64,000 bases of DNA from an uncultured Prevotella sp. (GTDB lineage Bacteria > Bacteroidota > Bacteroidia > Bacteroidales > Bacteroidaceae): the NCBI GenBank assembly GCA_905236755.1, contig CAJOCR010000006.1:37132-101131 (forward strand), written 5' to 3'. The notes below the pieces were generated by a model. The model saw only the letters and a program-made list of their open reading frames with translations, searched no databases and was not told where the DNA came from. Positions within the stretch are counted from its first letter, which is position 1, and each line of letters starts with the position of its first letter. Made by a program: the position numbers and the translations under genes. Positions 45,088-53,414 of this stretch are shown here, in pieces.

Positions 45088-46154
45088 TCCTGCTTCATCT
45101 TAGGATTAGGTAAACGCTTCATAAACTCACGGAACACCCATGCAAGACATATACTTGCCACAATATATAATAGCAATCCTGCATAGTAGTCACCATGACG
45201 ACTTATAGGGATAAATATCTTTCGTGTTATTGGGTGACACACGAAAAGGGCTGCACTGATAGCTCCTGTCCACTCAAGAATTTTAGTTAACCAGTTTACC
45301 TTTGATATAAACTTAACAACACTAATATGGAATGAACAGATAAATACTGGAACCCAGAACCATGTTTGATAAGTATAGCTGCAGAAGATAATCAGCAGCA
45401 ATGAGAAACCTGCAACAAGAGCATAGTGTTCGTATGCAAGGTCACGGCCATATTTGGCATATAACAGTCCAAGTCCAAAAGGTAACATTCCACCCATGAA
45501 ATTATAGCGAACACGGTTCAGCGTTTCGCCCTCTGGATCAAGGAAAATCTGCATCAACCAGCAAACAACAATTGCGCCGACAATCCATTTCCAGTCCTTA
45601 CGGTAAAGGAAAACGCGGTAAACAATATATAGCTGCAGCATAAGTCCAAAGAACCAATATGGACCAGGCCAGATAATATTGTCGGGGTCAGAAAGAACAT
45701 TATTGAACAAACCTAATTGTGCAATAATGTCAAGTGCATGATAGTGATGAGCGCCAGGCGTCATCTGGTCAATCATGGTAAATGCCACGAAACCCACTAT
45801 CATCATTCTGAACAGTTTCATGAAATGATAACTCACAAAAGGTATTCGAGATGGGTTCGAGATGCCTTCGTATTTCTTCACTAATCCATAAGCACTCAGA
45901 AATAGGAAGATAGGCACACCATAATGACCAAAAAACGAAACGATATGCATAGGCAACAGATGGTCAGGATGAAACAACACCTGTGTGAACCAATCCACAT
46001 TATGCTGGAAATACTGATATTCGTTTTCTTTCACAACAGGGCCAAGCCAATGGCAATAGTTGTGAAGAATTATTCCGATAATGGCCAGACCTCGAAGAAC
46101 TGAACATTCGGTTCTACTTAGTAGTTGAGCGTCATTTCTCATTTTCCTTTGCAT
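45084..46154 (-). CDS. Acyltransferase family 3 membrane protein
   Basis: A 356-residue multi-helix acyltransferase-like protein with LRGLAIIGIILHNYCHW (His at the end of helix 1) and VPIFLFLSAYGLVKKY. It starts 3 bp after the sulfatase-fold gene and overlaps the next acyltransferase by 4 bp. Residues around YEGISNPSRIPF are encoded by a copy of the dispersed GCATCTCGAAG repeat (45844-45870), which suggests repeat insertion into the gene. Acetylation or succinylation of a glycan is the expected role; the acyl donor is unknown. Confidence 0.87.
   Translation of the reverse strand: MQRKMRNDAQLLSRTECSVLRGLAIIGIILHNYCHWLGPVVKENEYQYFQHNVDWFTQVLFHPDHLLPMHIVSFFGHYGVPIFLFLSAYGLVKKYEGISNPSRIPFVSYHFMKLFRMMIVGFVAFTMIDQMTPGAHHYHALDIIAQLGLFNNVLSDPDNIIWPGPYWFFGLMLQLYIVYRVFLYRKDWKWIVGAIVVCWLMQIFLDPEGETLNRVRYNFMGGMLPFGLGLLYAKYGRDLAYEHYALVAGFSLLLIIFCSYTYQTWFWVPVFICSFHISVVKFISKVNWLTKILEWTGAISAALFVCHPITRKIFIPISRHGDYYAGLLLYIVASICLAWVFREFMKRLPNPKMKQE
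45844..45870. repeat. GCATCTCGAAG-type repeat inside the acyltransferase gene
   Basis: On the minus strand this segment matches 16451-16477 at 23 of 27 positions by eye. It encodes part of a cytoplasmic or loop segment between helices and keeps frame. Confidence 0.5.
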
Positions 46155-46157
46155 TTA

Positions 46158-48020
46158 TCATTTATCCTTTAGCTTCGCTTGTGAAGCAAGCTTATCATAG
46201 TCGGCAGTATTCTTTAGAATACGTGGACGGTTTTCATTATAATCAGGACTTAAAAGATTATACTCTTTGTGATAGTCCTTAGCTTTTATACCAGCAAGGT
46301 AAAGCAGCATATGCGGCAGAGCATCAGTCATGAAACGTCGGTGTTTTGCCTGCACAATCTGCATATATACATCTGGATGGCTTGCACGATAGCGTGGTGA
46401 ACAATATATCCAGAAAGGAATCTCAAACTCGTAATGTGCCAAAGGCCAGTCAATAGCAGCAGAGTGATTACGACAGATAAAACCGCGGTTTTCCTCATAA
46501 CACTCTTCGCCATGATCAGGCATATATATTACAATGGCATTCTTATCTTCAAATCGCTTTACTATTTGATTAACAATAGAATCGTTGTAAAGCACAGCAT
46601 TATCATATTGGCTAAGCACCTTACGCTGCTTGTCGGTTAGCTCTGGTCGTTTGTCCTCATAGTTGCTTGCCCAGAAATGAGTCTGATTACGTGGATAACG
46701 AGTCTTATATGTAACGTGTTGACCCAACAAATGGAATATCACCAGATTTGCTCCATCTGTCTTCTGCATAGAAGCACCTGGTGTTATATGGTTTGATATT
46801 TTTATCTTACCCTCCTTTACAAAATTATCGTAACACTTTATAAGGTCTGCGTCATAGCGATATAGTTTGTTGTTACGTATATCAAACTGTTCCTTGCTCA
46901 GTTGTGGATTATTCAGAAATACACCACCACTGAAGTCATACACAGCCTCATTAGCCTTAGAAAGAAACTGATTGGTAAGGAATGAAACCTTATAACCTGC
47001 CTTACGGAACAACTGAGGAAAAAGAGGATAATCACACCACTCGCCCTTTTGACCAACTACATGAGTAGAAAGGAAATTCTTAAAAACAAAACTTGTAAGG
47101 TTCCAGCATGCAACAACATCATCAAACTTCACCAAACCACCCTTCTTCTCCAGCTCCACCTGACGTGGAGTAGTATCCATAAAATAGCCATACTGCTGCG
47201 AATGGTTCTTAGCATAGCTCTCACCGATAATCAGCACTATGGTTGGCGACTTATAACTACAGCTGTCAACGGTTACTTTTTCTGATGCCTCAATAAGCAA
47301 ATCAACTTGTTTAGCTGCAAGACTATTAGCATATAAGCTAAATACTAATCGATAAATAGGCAGATAGAGCTGAGCATGGTCTTTCTCTGTAAGCGTATGT
47401 TCTACCTCACCAATAGTACGACCAGACAGCAGTTTGTGAGTTGCCATTTTATTGCCAACACTATTCACAACCGACAACACTAAAAACACCACAACAGCAA
47501 CACCAATATAACTAAGAGCCTTTTTCTTCAGTCTGACTTTTGGCAGTTTTTTGTATTTAGGCAAAATAACCAATCCTATATGGAACAGTATAAACAACAA
47601 AATCCAGCCTAAGCGACTAAAAATAATATCTGACGAAAATATTGTAGTAAGAAATTCCCCAGCCTCTCTGCTGTCGGTTTCTCCTACAAGCATCAAGATT
47701 GACGGATTAAGAGTTGAATCGTATTTTACAAAGCAAAATACATCTATAAGCGCTACAATATAAAGAACAACATACAGAAACACTCTTACCCAGCGGCGCA
47801 CTTTCTTGGGTATGCATGAAAGCACCACACATACAATATAGATATCTAAAAACAGTTCAAAGAAAAGATTATCATAGAGTTGCGCATTACGTGTATGAGG
47901 CAGCGTGCATAAGGCACACAGAATACCTAACGCATACATCATTACAGCAAAAAACGCATTGTTTGAGAGTGGCCTTACAGCCAGTTGAAAAAGAGAATCA
48001 ATATGTTTAAATATCTTCAT
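46158..48020 (-). CDS. Phosphoethanolamine transferase-like protein (EptA/sulfatase fold)
   Basis: About 620 residues: four or five N-terminal membrane helices (to about 190), then a periplasmic alkaline-phosphatase-fold domain. Metal ligands are in IVLIIGESYAKNHSQQYGY and VIYMPDHGEECYEE, and the nucleophile is probably the Thr of CWNLTSFVFKNFLS. Such enzymes move phosphoethanolamine to lipid A or glycans and can confer polymyxin resistance. The frame is open to a TTG at 48047, but a -7 box (48037-48044) overlaps that start, so the ATG at 48020 (MKIFKHID) is used. It heads an eight-gene operon of glycan modification genes. Confidence 0.9.
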   Translation of the reverse strand: MKIFKHIDSLFQLAVRPLSNNAFFAVMMYALGILCALCTLPHTRNAQLYDNLFFELFLDIYIVCVVLSCIPKKVRRWVRVFLYVVLYIVALIDVFCFVKYDSTLNPSILMLVGETDSREAGEFLTTIFSSDIIFSRLGWILLFILFHIGLVILPKYKKLPKVRLKKKALSYIGVAVVVFLVLSVVNSVGNKMATHKLLSGRTIGEVEHTLTEKDHAQLYLPIYRLVFSLYANSLAAKQVDLLIEASEKVTVDSCSYKSPTIVLIIGESYAKNHSQQYGYFMDTTPRQVELEKKGGLVKFDDVVACWNLTSFVFKNFLSTHVVGQKGEWCDYPLFPQLFRKAGYKVSFLTNQFLSKANEAVYDFSGGVFLNNPQLSKEQFDIRNNKLYRYDADLIKCYDNFVKEGKIKISNHITPGASMQKTDGANLVIFHLLGQHVTYKTRYPRNQTHFWASNYEDKRPELTDKQRKVLSQYDNAVLYNDSIVNQIVKRFEDKNAIVIYMPDHGEECYEENRGFICRNHSAAIDWPLAHYEFEIPFWIYCSPRYRASHPDVYMQIVQAKHRRFMTDALPHMLLYLAGIKAKDYHKEYNLLSPDYNENRPRILKNTADYDKLASQAKLKDK

Positions 48021-48036
48021 CAGAAATATTTTTCTG

Positions 48037-48044
48037 CAAAGATA
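48037..48044 (-). promoter_or_regulatory. Promoter -7 box (TATCTTTG) of the eight-gene surface-modification operon
   Basis: TATCTTTG on the minus strand, 16 bp before the ATG at 48020. It falls in the short gap after nadD and fixes the true start of the sulfatase-fold gene. Confidence 0.55.
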
Positions 48045-48049
48045 CAAAA

Positions 48050-48625
48050 TTATCCGTAATAATCCTCTACCATAGGAATGATTTTCTCGGGTACCAGTCC
48101 CTTTAGGGACTTCCCCTCTTTAACAAGAGCTCTTATCTCTGTACTGCTCAGATCAAAAAGTGTAGTATCCACATAGGTTACACCTGTTGGCATTTTTGAC
48201 GCATTTATATCACACCCCTTGCGTGGATAAACAAAAACAGGATAGTTTTCAAGAATTTCCTTGTAACCATACCAACGCTCAAATGCCAACCAGTTGTCAG
48301 CACCAATGATAAGAGCAAATTTTCTGTCAGGATAATCTACCGACAGACTCTGCAAAGTATGAAGCATGTAAGAAGGACGAGGCAAATGAAACTCGTAATC
48401 ACTTGCCTTCATATCTTTCTCATCTTCCAATGCTATTTGTGCCAGCTGCAGTCGCTTCTCATCATCAAGCAAATCAGTAGCTGTTTTCTTGAAAGGATTA
48501 AGAGGTGAAACCACAAACCATATCTCCTCCAAAGGCAAACTCTGCAACAGCTGCCTTGCAAGCTCAATATGTCCTGTATGAATAGGGTTAAACGAGCCTC
48601 CGAAAACACCGGTTAATCTTTTCAA
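48050..48625 (-). CDS. nadD: Nicotinate-nucleotide adenylyltransferase
   Basis: An NAD biosynthesis enzyme that adenylates nicotinate mononucleotide. GVFGGSFNPIHTGHIELA carries the nucleotidyltransferase HxGH motif, and DLSSTEIRALVKEG is the C-terminal SSTxIR motif. No ATG is available: the start is most likely the TTG at 48625 (reading LKRLTGVFGG), 7 bp after the gmk stop. A further TTG at 48658 would overlap gmk by 26 bp. It is the last gene of yicC-gmk-nadD. Confidence 0.94.
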   Translation of the reverse strand: MKRLTGVFGGSFNPIHTGHIELARQLLQSLPLEEIWFVVSPLNPFKKTATDLLDDEKRLQLAQIALEDEKDMKASDYEFHLPRPSYMLHTLQSLSVDYPDRKFALIIGADNWLAFERWYGYKEILENYPVFVYPRKGCDINASKMPTGVTYVDTTLFDLSSTEIRALVKEGKSLKGLVPEKIIPMVEDYYG

Positions 48626-48632
48626 GAAATAA

Positions 48633-49235
48633 TTATTTTGCAAGAAAATCCTCAACAAGTTTCAGGGTTTCAGCTTTTGCTACATCCAAATCATCATTAA
48701 CAACGATATGGTCGAATTTTTCAGCAAAAGTCATTTCATAACTTGCCTTAGCCAATCGCTGTTCAATAACCTCTGGCGCATCAGTAGCTCTGCCAACAAG
48801 ACGACGGCGCAGTTCTTCTACCGATGGTGGTTGAACAAAAATACTCAAAGCCTTATCACCATAGAATTTCTTGATATTACAACCACCCTTTACATCAACG
48901 TCAAAGACAACGTTTTCACCTTTCTCCGTCTGGTTTTCAACCTGACTTTTCAAAGTTCCATAAAAGCGGTTTTCATACACTTCTTCGTATTCCAGGAACT
49001 CGTCTTTATCTATTTTTTGTTTAAATTCTTCCGGGGTAAGAAAAAAGTATTCTACTCCGTTTTTCTCTGTACCACGTGGTGCGCGACTTGTGCAGCTAAT
49101 AGAGAAAGCCAAGTTCAGTTCAGGATGCTCTTTCATCAAATACTGCACAATAGTGCTCTTGCCTGAACCTGACGGTGCAGAAAAAATTATTAACCTCCCC
49201 TTAGTATCTGACAGATTATTGTTTATTTCTTCCAT
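48633..49235 (-). CDS. gmk: Guanylate kinase
   Basis: A 200-residue enzyme phosphorylating GMP to GDP. The P-loop is FSAPSGSGKSTIVQYLM near residue 20, the GMP-binding segment is SCTSRAPRGTEKNGVEYFF, and VFDVDVKGGCNIKK is the third conserved block. It lies between yicC (20 bp upstream) and nadD, a common Bacteroidales arrangement. Confidence 0.97.
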   Translation of the reverse strand: MEEINNNLSDTKGRLIIFSAPSGSGKSTIVQYLMKEHPELNLAFSISCTSRAPRGTEKNGVEYFFLTPEEFKQKIDKDEFLEYEEVYENRFYGTLKSQVENQTEKGENVVFDVDVKGGCNIKKFYGDKALSIFVQPPSVEELRRRLVGRATDAPEVIEQRLAKASYEMTFAEKFDHIVVNDDLDVAKAETLKLVEDFLAK

Positions 49236-49255
49236 TTTGCGTTTTGTTCTTGAAA

Positions 49256-50131
49256 TTACAGCGCATTCAACACCTGTTCCTTAATCTGCTCCAGTTCATC
49301 CTTCATCTTTACTACGATGTTCTGCATTTCAGCCTGATTGCTCTTAGAACCAGTAGTATTGATTTCACGACCCATTTCCTGTGCAATAAAACCAAGTTTC
49401 TTACCCAATGGACCATCTTCGTTCATTGTGTCACGGAAATATTTCAGGTGATTAGCAAGACGCTGTTTCTCTTCACTGATGTCAAGTTTCTCAATATAAT
49501 AGATAAGTTCCTGTTCCAGGCGGTTCTTATCGTAGTCAACTTCAGGAATAGCCTCAAGACCCTTAACAATTTGTTCACGAATCTTTGGAACACGACTCTT
49601 TTCGTATGGTTCAATACTTGCCAGCAGATTAGCAATATTATCTATCTTCTCTTCAAATTTCTTCTGCAAAGCAGCACCTTCCTGACGACGGAAAGCCTTC
49701 AAGTTCTCTACAGCAACATCAATAGCCTGAGTAGCAGCAGCCCACTCCTCATCGCTAAGCTCTTCTACATCAGTCTTTGTTGTTACATCAGGCAAACGAA
49801 GCAAAGTCTCAAACCAATTTTCTGGCTCAGGAATTCCTGTTGCTTCAGAAATAGCTTTTATCTGCTCAAAATATTTCTTTACAATATCTGCGTTTATCGG
49901 TGAAGCCTCGGCAGCAGCATCTTTCTCAATCCATATAGAGAAATCAACCTTGCCTCTATCCAGTTGTTTAGCCACATACTGGCGAATTTCCATCTCCTTC
50001 TCACGGTAGAGAGGAGCGATACGTGTTGAGAGGTCAAGTGCCTTACTGTTTAGTGACTTAATCTCAACATTAATTTTCTTTTCATTGTAAGCTACTACTG
50101 CTTTACCGTAGCCTGTCATTGACTGTATCAT
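49256..50131 (-). CDS. YicC-family endoribonuclease-like protein
   Basis: A 291-residue cytosolic protein with the invariant YicC start MIQSMTGYGKA, the block NVEIKSLNSKALDLSTRI, and the C-terminal DUF1732 region GKKLGFIAQEMGREINTTGSKSN. E. coli YicC is an endoribonuclease affecting RyhB and other RNAs. It is divergent from tsaB, with promoters for both in the 88-bp gap, and leads the gmk-nadD transcript. Confidence 0.95.
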   Translation of the reverse strand: MIQSMTGYGKAVVAYNEKKINVEIKSLNSKALDLSTRIAPLYREKEMEIRQYVAKQLDRGKVDFSIWIEKDAAAEASPINADIVKKYFEQIKAISEATGIPEPENWFETLLRLPDVTTKTDVEELSDEEWAAATQAIDVAVENLKAFRRQEGAALQKKFEEKIDNIANLLASIEPYEKSRVPKIREQIVKGLEAIPEVDYDKNRLEQELIYYIEKLDISEEKQRLANHLKYFRDTMNEDGPLGKKLGFIAQEMGREINTTGSKSNQAEMQNIVVKMKDELEQIKEQVLNAL

Positions 50132-50154
50132 GGTTTCTTCACGTTAAATTTCTG

Positions 50155-50162
50155 CAAAAGTA
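50155..50162 (-). promoter_or_regulatory. -7 box (TACTTTTG) for yicC-gmk-nadD
   Basis: TACTTTTG on the minus strand, 23 bp before the yicC start. Confidence 0.5.
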
Positions 50163-50184
50163 CGAAAATTGCGGGAAAAAAGAG

Positions 50185-50192
50185 TAAATTTG
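50185..50192 (+). promoter_or_regulatory. -7 box (TAAATTTG) for tsaB operon
   Basis: TAAATTTG, 27 bp before the tsaB ATG, back to back with the yicC promoter. Confidence 0.45.
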
Positions 50193-50219
50193 CATGTTAT
50201 TTAGAATAGATTAATTATT

Positions 50220-50927
50220 ATGTCGTGTATATTGAACATTGAAACGAGTACAAACGTGTGCTCTGTTGCAGTAAGTAATGACGCCGAATGCATCTTCAAC
50301 AAGGAGGACCATAGCGGCGGTCCTCATCATAATGAGCAACTTGGAACCTTTATCGATGAGGCTCTTTCATTCATGGATAATCACGCCATTCCGCTTGACG
50401 CTGTGGCTGTGAGTTGCGGTCCAGGTTCTTATACTGGTTTGCGAATCGGAACATCTATGGCAAAAGGTGTTGCCTATGGTCGCGATGTGAAACTCATTGC
50501 TGTTCCTACATTGGAATTGCTTTGTGTGCCTGTTTTGCTTCGTGAAATGGTGAAGGAAGAAAATGCACTTCTCGTTCCAATGCTCGATGCCCGCCGTATG
50601 GAGGTATATGCTCAGGTGTTTACACGTGCACTTAAGGAAGTGCGCCCTATCCAGGCTGATATTGTTGATGCCGACACCTACAAAGAGTATCTTGACAAGG
50701 GCCCTGTATATTTCTTTGGCGATGGAGCCAAGAAATGCAAGGACGTTATCACACATCCAAATGCACACTTCATTGACAATATTGATGCTTTGGCAAAATA
50801 TATGTTCCCACTGGCTGAAAAGCGTATTGCTTTAGAACAGTTTGAAGATGTTGCCTACTTCGTACCTTTCTATCTGAAAGACTTCGTTGCAAAAAAATCC
50901 AAGCCTTTACTTGAAATAGAAAAATAA
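50220..50927 (+). CDS. tsaB: tRNA threonylcarbamoyladenosine biosynthesis protein TsaB
   Basis: A 235-residue ASKHA-fold partner of TsaD/TsaE in making t6A37 on ANN-decoding tRNAs. ILNIETSTNVCSVAVS is the phosphate-binding start and VAVSCGPGSYTGLRIGTSMAKG is the TsaB signature. It is the first gene of a plus-strand run (DUF4290, murA, rimM, dxr). Confidence 0.95.
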   Translation: MSCILNIETSTNVCSVAVSNDAECIFNKEDHSGGPHHNEQLGTFIDEALSFMDNHAIPLDAVAVSCGPGSYTGLRIGTSMAKGVAYGRDVKLIAVPTLELLCVPVLLREMVKEENALLVPMLDARRMEVYAQVFTRALKEVRPIQADIVDADTYKEYLDKGPVYFFGDGAKKCKDVITHPNAHFIDNIDALAKYMFPLAEKRIALEQFEDVAYFVPFYLKDFVAKKSKPLLEIEK

Positions 50928-50931
50928 AGAT

Positions 50932-51540
50932 ATGAACATTGAAGGATTAGACTACAATACACAGCGCGAGAAGCTCATACTTCCAGAATATGGACGTGAG
51001 ATTCAAAATATGGTTGACTACTGTGTTGCGCTAAAAGATAAAGAAGAACGCCAGCAATGTGCAGAAACCATTGTTGCTATCATGGACCGTATGTATCCAC
51101 AAAATCGTGCTACAGAGGATTATGAGCAGAAGCTATGGGATCACTTAGCCATTATGAGTAATTTTCAACTCGACATTGACTTTCCTTTCGATGTTAGTGG
51201 CGCTCTCAAGATGGCTACAAAGCCTGAGCCTCTGGAATATCCTATGAAGCGTATCCCTGTGAAACACTACGGCAATATGGTTTTCGAACTATTCGATAAA
51301 CTTAAGGATATGCCTGATGGTGAAGAACGTGACGAACTCATTAGGCTTACAGCCAACCAGATGAAACGCGACCTTCTTCAGTGGAGTCATGGCTCATGTG
51401 CCGACGAGAAGGTAGCAAGCGACTTGGCACGCTTCACCAATGGAAAAGTACAGCTCGACCTTGACAACTTTGTTTTTGAAAAGATAAATGAGCGCGAAAT
51501 TCTGCAGAATAACAACGGAGGCAAGCGCAAAAAGAAATAA
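50932..51540 (+). CDS. DUF4290 protein
   Basis: A 202-residue cytosolic protein conserved in Bacteroidetes, recognised by LDYNTQREKLILPEYGREIQ and the following NMVDYC. It is rich in helix and has a very basic tail (GGKRKKK). It almost always precedes murA in this phylum, as here (6 bp gap), which hints at a role in envelope or cell-cycle functions, but nothing is established. Confidence 0.9.
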   Translation: MNIEGLDYNTQREKLILPEYGREIQNMVDYCVALKDKEERQQCAETIVAIMDRMYPQNRATEDYEQKLWDHLAIMSNFQLDIDFPFDVSGALKMATKPEPLEYPMKRIPVKHYGNMVFELFDKLKDMPDGEERDELIRLTANQMKRDLLQWSHGSCADEKVASDLARFTNGKVQLDLDNFVFEKINEREILQNNNGGKRKKK

Positions 51541-51546
51541 TTATCT

Positions 51547-52857
51547 ATGGAGTCATTTATCATTGAAGGAGGACACCCTTTAAAGGGAACCATCACTCCA
51601 CAAGGAGCCAAAAACGAAGCTCTGCAGGTTATCTGTGCCACTTTGCTCACTACCGAACCTGTGCGCATTAAGAATATTCCTGATATTCTTGATGTTAACA
51701 ATCTTATAAAATTATTGGCTGATATCGGAGTAAAGGTTACCCGTAACTCACGTAACGACTATACGTTTCAAAGTGACGAACTCAAGCTTGATTATCTCGA
51801 CAGTATTGAGTTCGTTAAGAAATGCTCTGCCCTGCGTGGTAGTGTCCTGATGATTGGGCCTCTGCTTGGTCGTTTCGGCAAGGCTACCGTTGCAAAGCCA
51901 GGAGGCGACAAAATTGGCCGTCGCCGTCTTGATACTCACTTCCTTGGATTCAAGAATCTTGGAGCACGTTTCGTTAAGGACGAAGAACGCGATGTTTTCC
52001 AAATAAAAGCCAAACAGCTCAATGGCTGCTACATGCTTCTCGACGAGGCATCAGTAACAGGTACTGCAAATATCATTATGGCAGCCGTATTAGCCAAAGG
52101 CACCACAACCATCTATAATGCAGCCTGCGAACCTTATCTGCAGCAACTCTGCAAACTTCTCAATTCTATGGGAGCAAAGATTACCGGTATTGGCAGTAAT
52201 CTGCTCACAATTGAAGGTGTAGAAACGCTGCATGGAGCTGATCACACCATCTTACCCGACATGATTGAGGTTGGCTCGTTCATTGGTATGGGCGCAATGA
52301 TTGGTGATGGTATCCGCATTAAGAACGTATCGCTGAAGAACTTAGGTATCATTCCTGATGCCTTCCGCCGCTTAGGTGTAAAAATAGAGGTTGAAGGCGA
52401 TGACCTTTTTATTCCAAAACAAGAACACTATGTTGTCGATTCATTTATCGACGGCACTATCATGACATTGGCCGATGCGCCTTGGCCTGGTCTCACTCCA
52501 GACTTGCTGTCCGTGCTCCTCGTGGTGGCTACTCAGGCACGTGGTACTGTGCTCATTCATCAAAAAATGTTCGAGAGTCGTCTGTTCTTCACCGATAAAC
52601 TCATTGATATGGGTGCACAGATTATTCTCTGCGACCCTCATCGTGCTGTAGTAGTAGGCCATGACAGAAACATCACTCTGCGTGCTGGCCGCATGACAAG
52701 TCCTGATATCCGCGCGGGTATAGCTTTGCTCATTGCTGCCATGAGTGCTAACGGTACAAGTCGCATAGCTAATATTGCACAGATAGACCGTGGTTACGAA
52801 GATATAGAACATCGTCTCAATAGTCTTGGAGCATGTATCAAGCGTGTTGACGATTAA
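51547..52857 (+). CDS. murA: UDP-N-acetylglucosamine 1-carboxyvinyltransferase (MurA), Asp in place of active-site Cys
   Basis: A 436-residue enzyme transferring enolpyruvate from PEP to UDP-GlcNAc, the first committed peptidoglycan step. The two-domain inside-out barrel is evident, with N-terminal GTITPQGAKNEALQVI. The loop that in E. coli holds Cys115 reads KPGGDKIGRRRLDTHF here, with D121 in the cysteine position. The Asp form is catalytically competent and insensitive to fosfomycin in mycobacteria and Chlamydia. It is cotranscribed with the DUF4290 gene and rimM. Confidence 0.96.
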   Translation: MESFIIEGGHPLKGTITPQGAKNEALQVICATLLTTEPVRIKNIPDILDVNNLIKLLADIGVKVTRNSRNDYTFQSDELKLDYLDSIEFVKKCSALRGSVLMIGPLLGRFGKATVAKPGGDKIGRRRLDTHFLGFKNLGARFVKDEERDVFQIKAKQLNGCYMLLDEASVTGTANIIMAAVLAKGTTTIYNAACEPYLQQLCKLLNSMGAKITGIGSNLLTIEGVETLHGADHTILPDMIEVGSFIGMGAMIGDGIRIKNVSLKNLGIIPDAFRRLGVKIEVEGDDLFIPKQEHYVVDSFIDGTIMTLADAPWPGLTPDLLSVLLVVATQARGTVLIHQKMFESRLFFTDKLIDMGAQIILCDPHRAVVVGHDRNITLRAGRMTSPDIRAGIALLIAAMSANGTSRIANIAQIDRGYEDIEHRLNSLGACIKRVDD

Positions 52858-52877
52858 TACAAGTCATAAGATTCAAT

Positions 52878-53402
52878 ATGATAAGAAGAGAAGACGTATA
52901 TAAGATAGGCCGATTAGGTAAGCCTCATGGAGTAAAGGGCGAGATAAGTTTTAACTTCGATGATGATATATTCGATCGTGAAGACGCTGATTATATCATC
53001 CTTGATATCGATGGCATTCTTGTGCCTTTCTTTATAGAGGAATATCGTTTCAAGAACGACGAAACAGCCTTGATGATTCTCGAGGGTATCGACTCTCAGG
53101 AAAAGGCTGCTAATCTGACTGGTCTTGATGTGTATTTCCCTCGTGAGCTTGCCGACAGAGACGAAGAAAACGTTTCTTGGGCACAAATCATTGGATTTGC
53201 TCTTCACGACATTAACACAGATAAGGTATTGGGAACAATACAGGCTGTTGACGATTCAACTATCAATATTCTCTTTGAGATAGTAACTCCCGATGGCAAA
53301 GATGCTCTTATCCCAGCCAACGAAGCTCTTATCAAAGGCATTGATGTAAAGCAAAAGAGAATTGATTACGATCTTCCTGATGGTCTTATGGATCTTGACT
53401 AA
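52878..53402 (+). CDS. rimM: Ribosome maturation factor RimM
   Basis: A 174-residue 30S assembly factor. YKIGRLGKPHGVKGEISF is the standard N-terminal block, and the PRC-barrel second half includes VLGTIQAVDDSTINILFEI and DALIPANEALIKGID. It lies between murA and dxr, as in related genomes. Confidence 0.95.
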   Translation: MIRREDVYKIGRLGKPHGVKGEISFNFDDDIFDREDADYIILDIDGILVPFFIEEYRFKNDETALMILEGIDSQEKAANLTGLDVYFPRELADRDEENVSWAQIIGFALHDINTDKVLGTIQAVDDSTINILFEIVTPDGKDALIPANEALIKGIDVKQKRIDYDLPDGLMDLD

Positions 53403-53414
53403 TCCAACGTTATT

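Noticed and set aside
49244..49903. 219-residue plus-strand frame opposite yicC
   Set aside because: Antisense shadow of a conserved YicC gene with an unmistakable start and C-terminal block.
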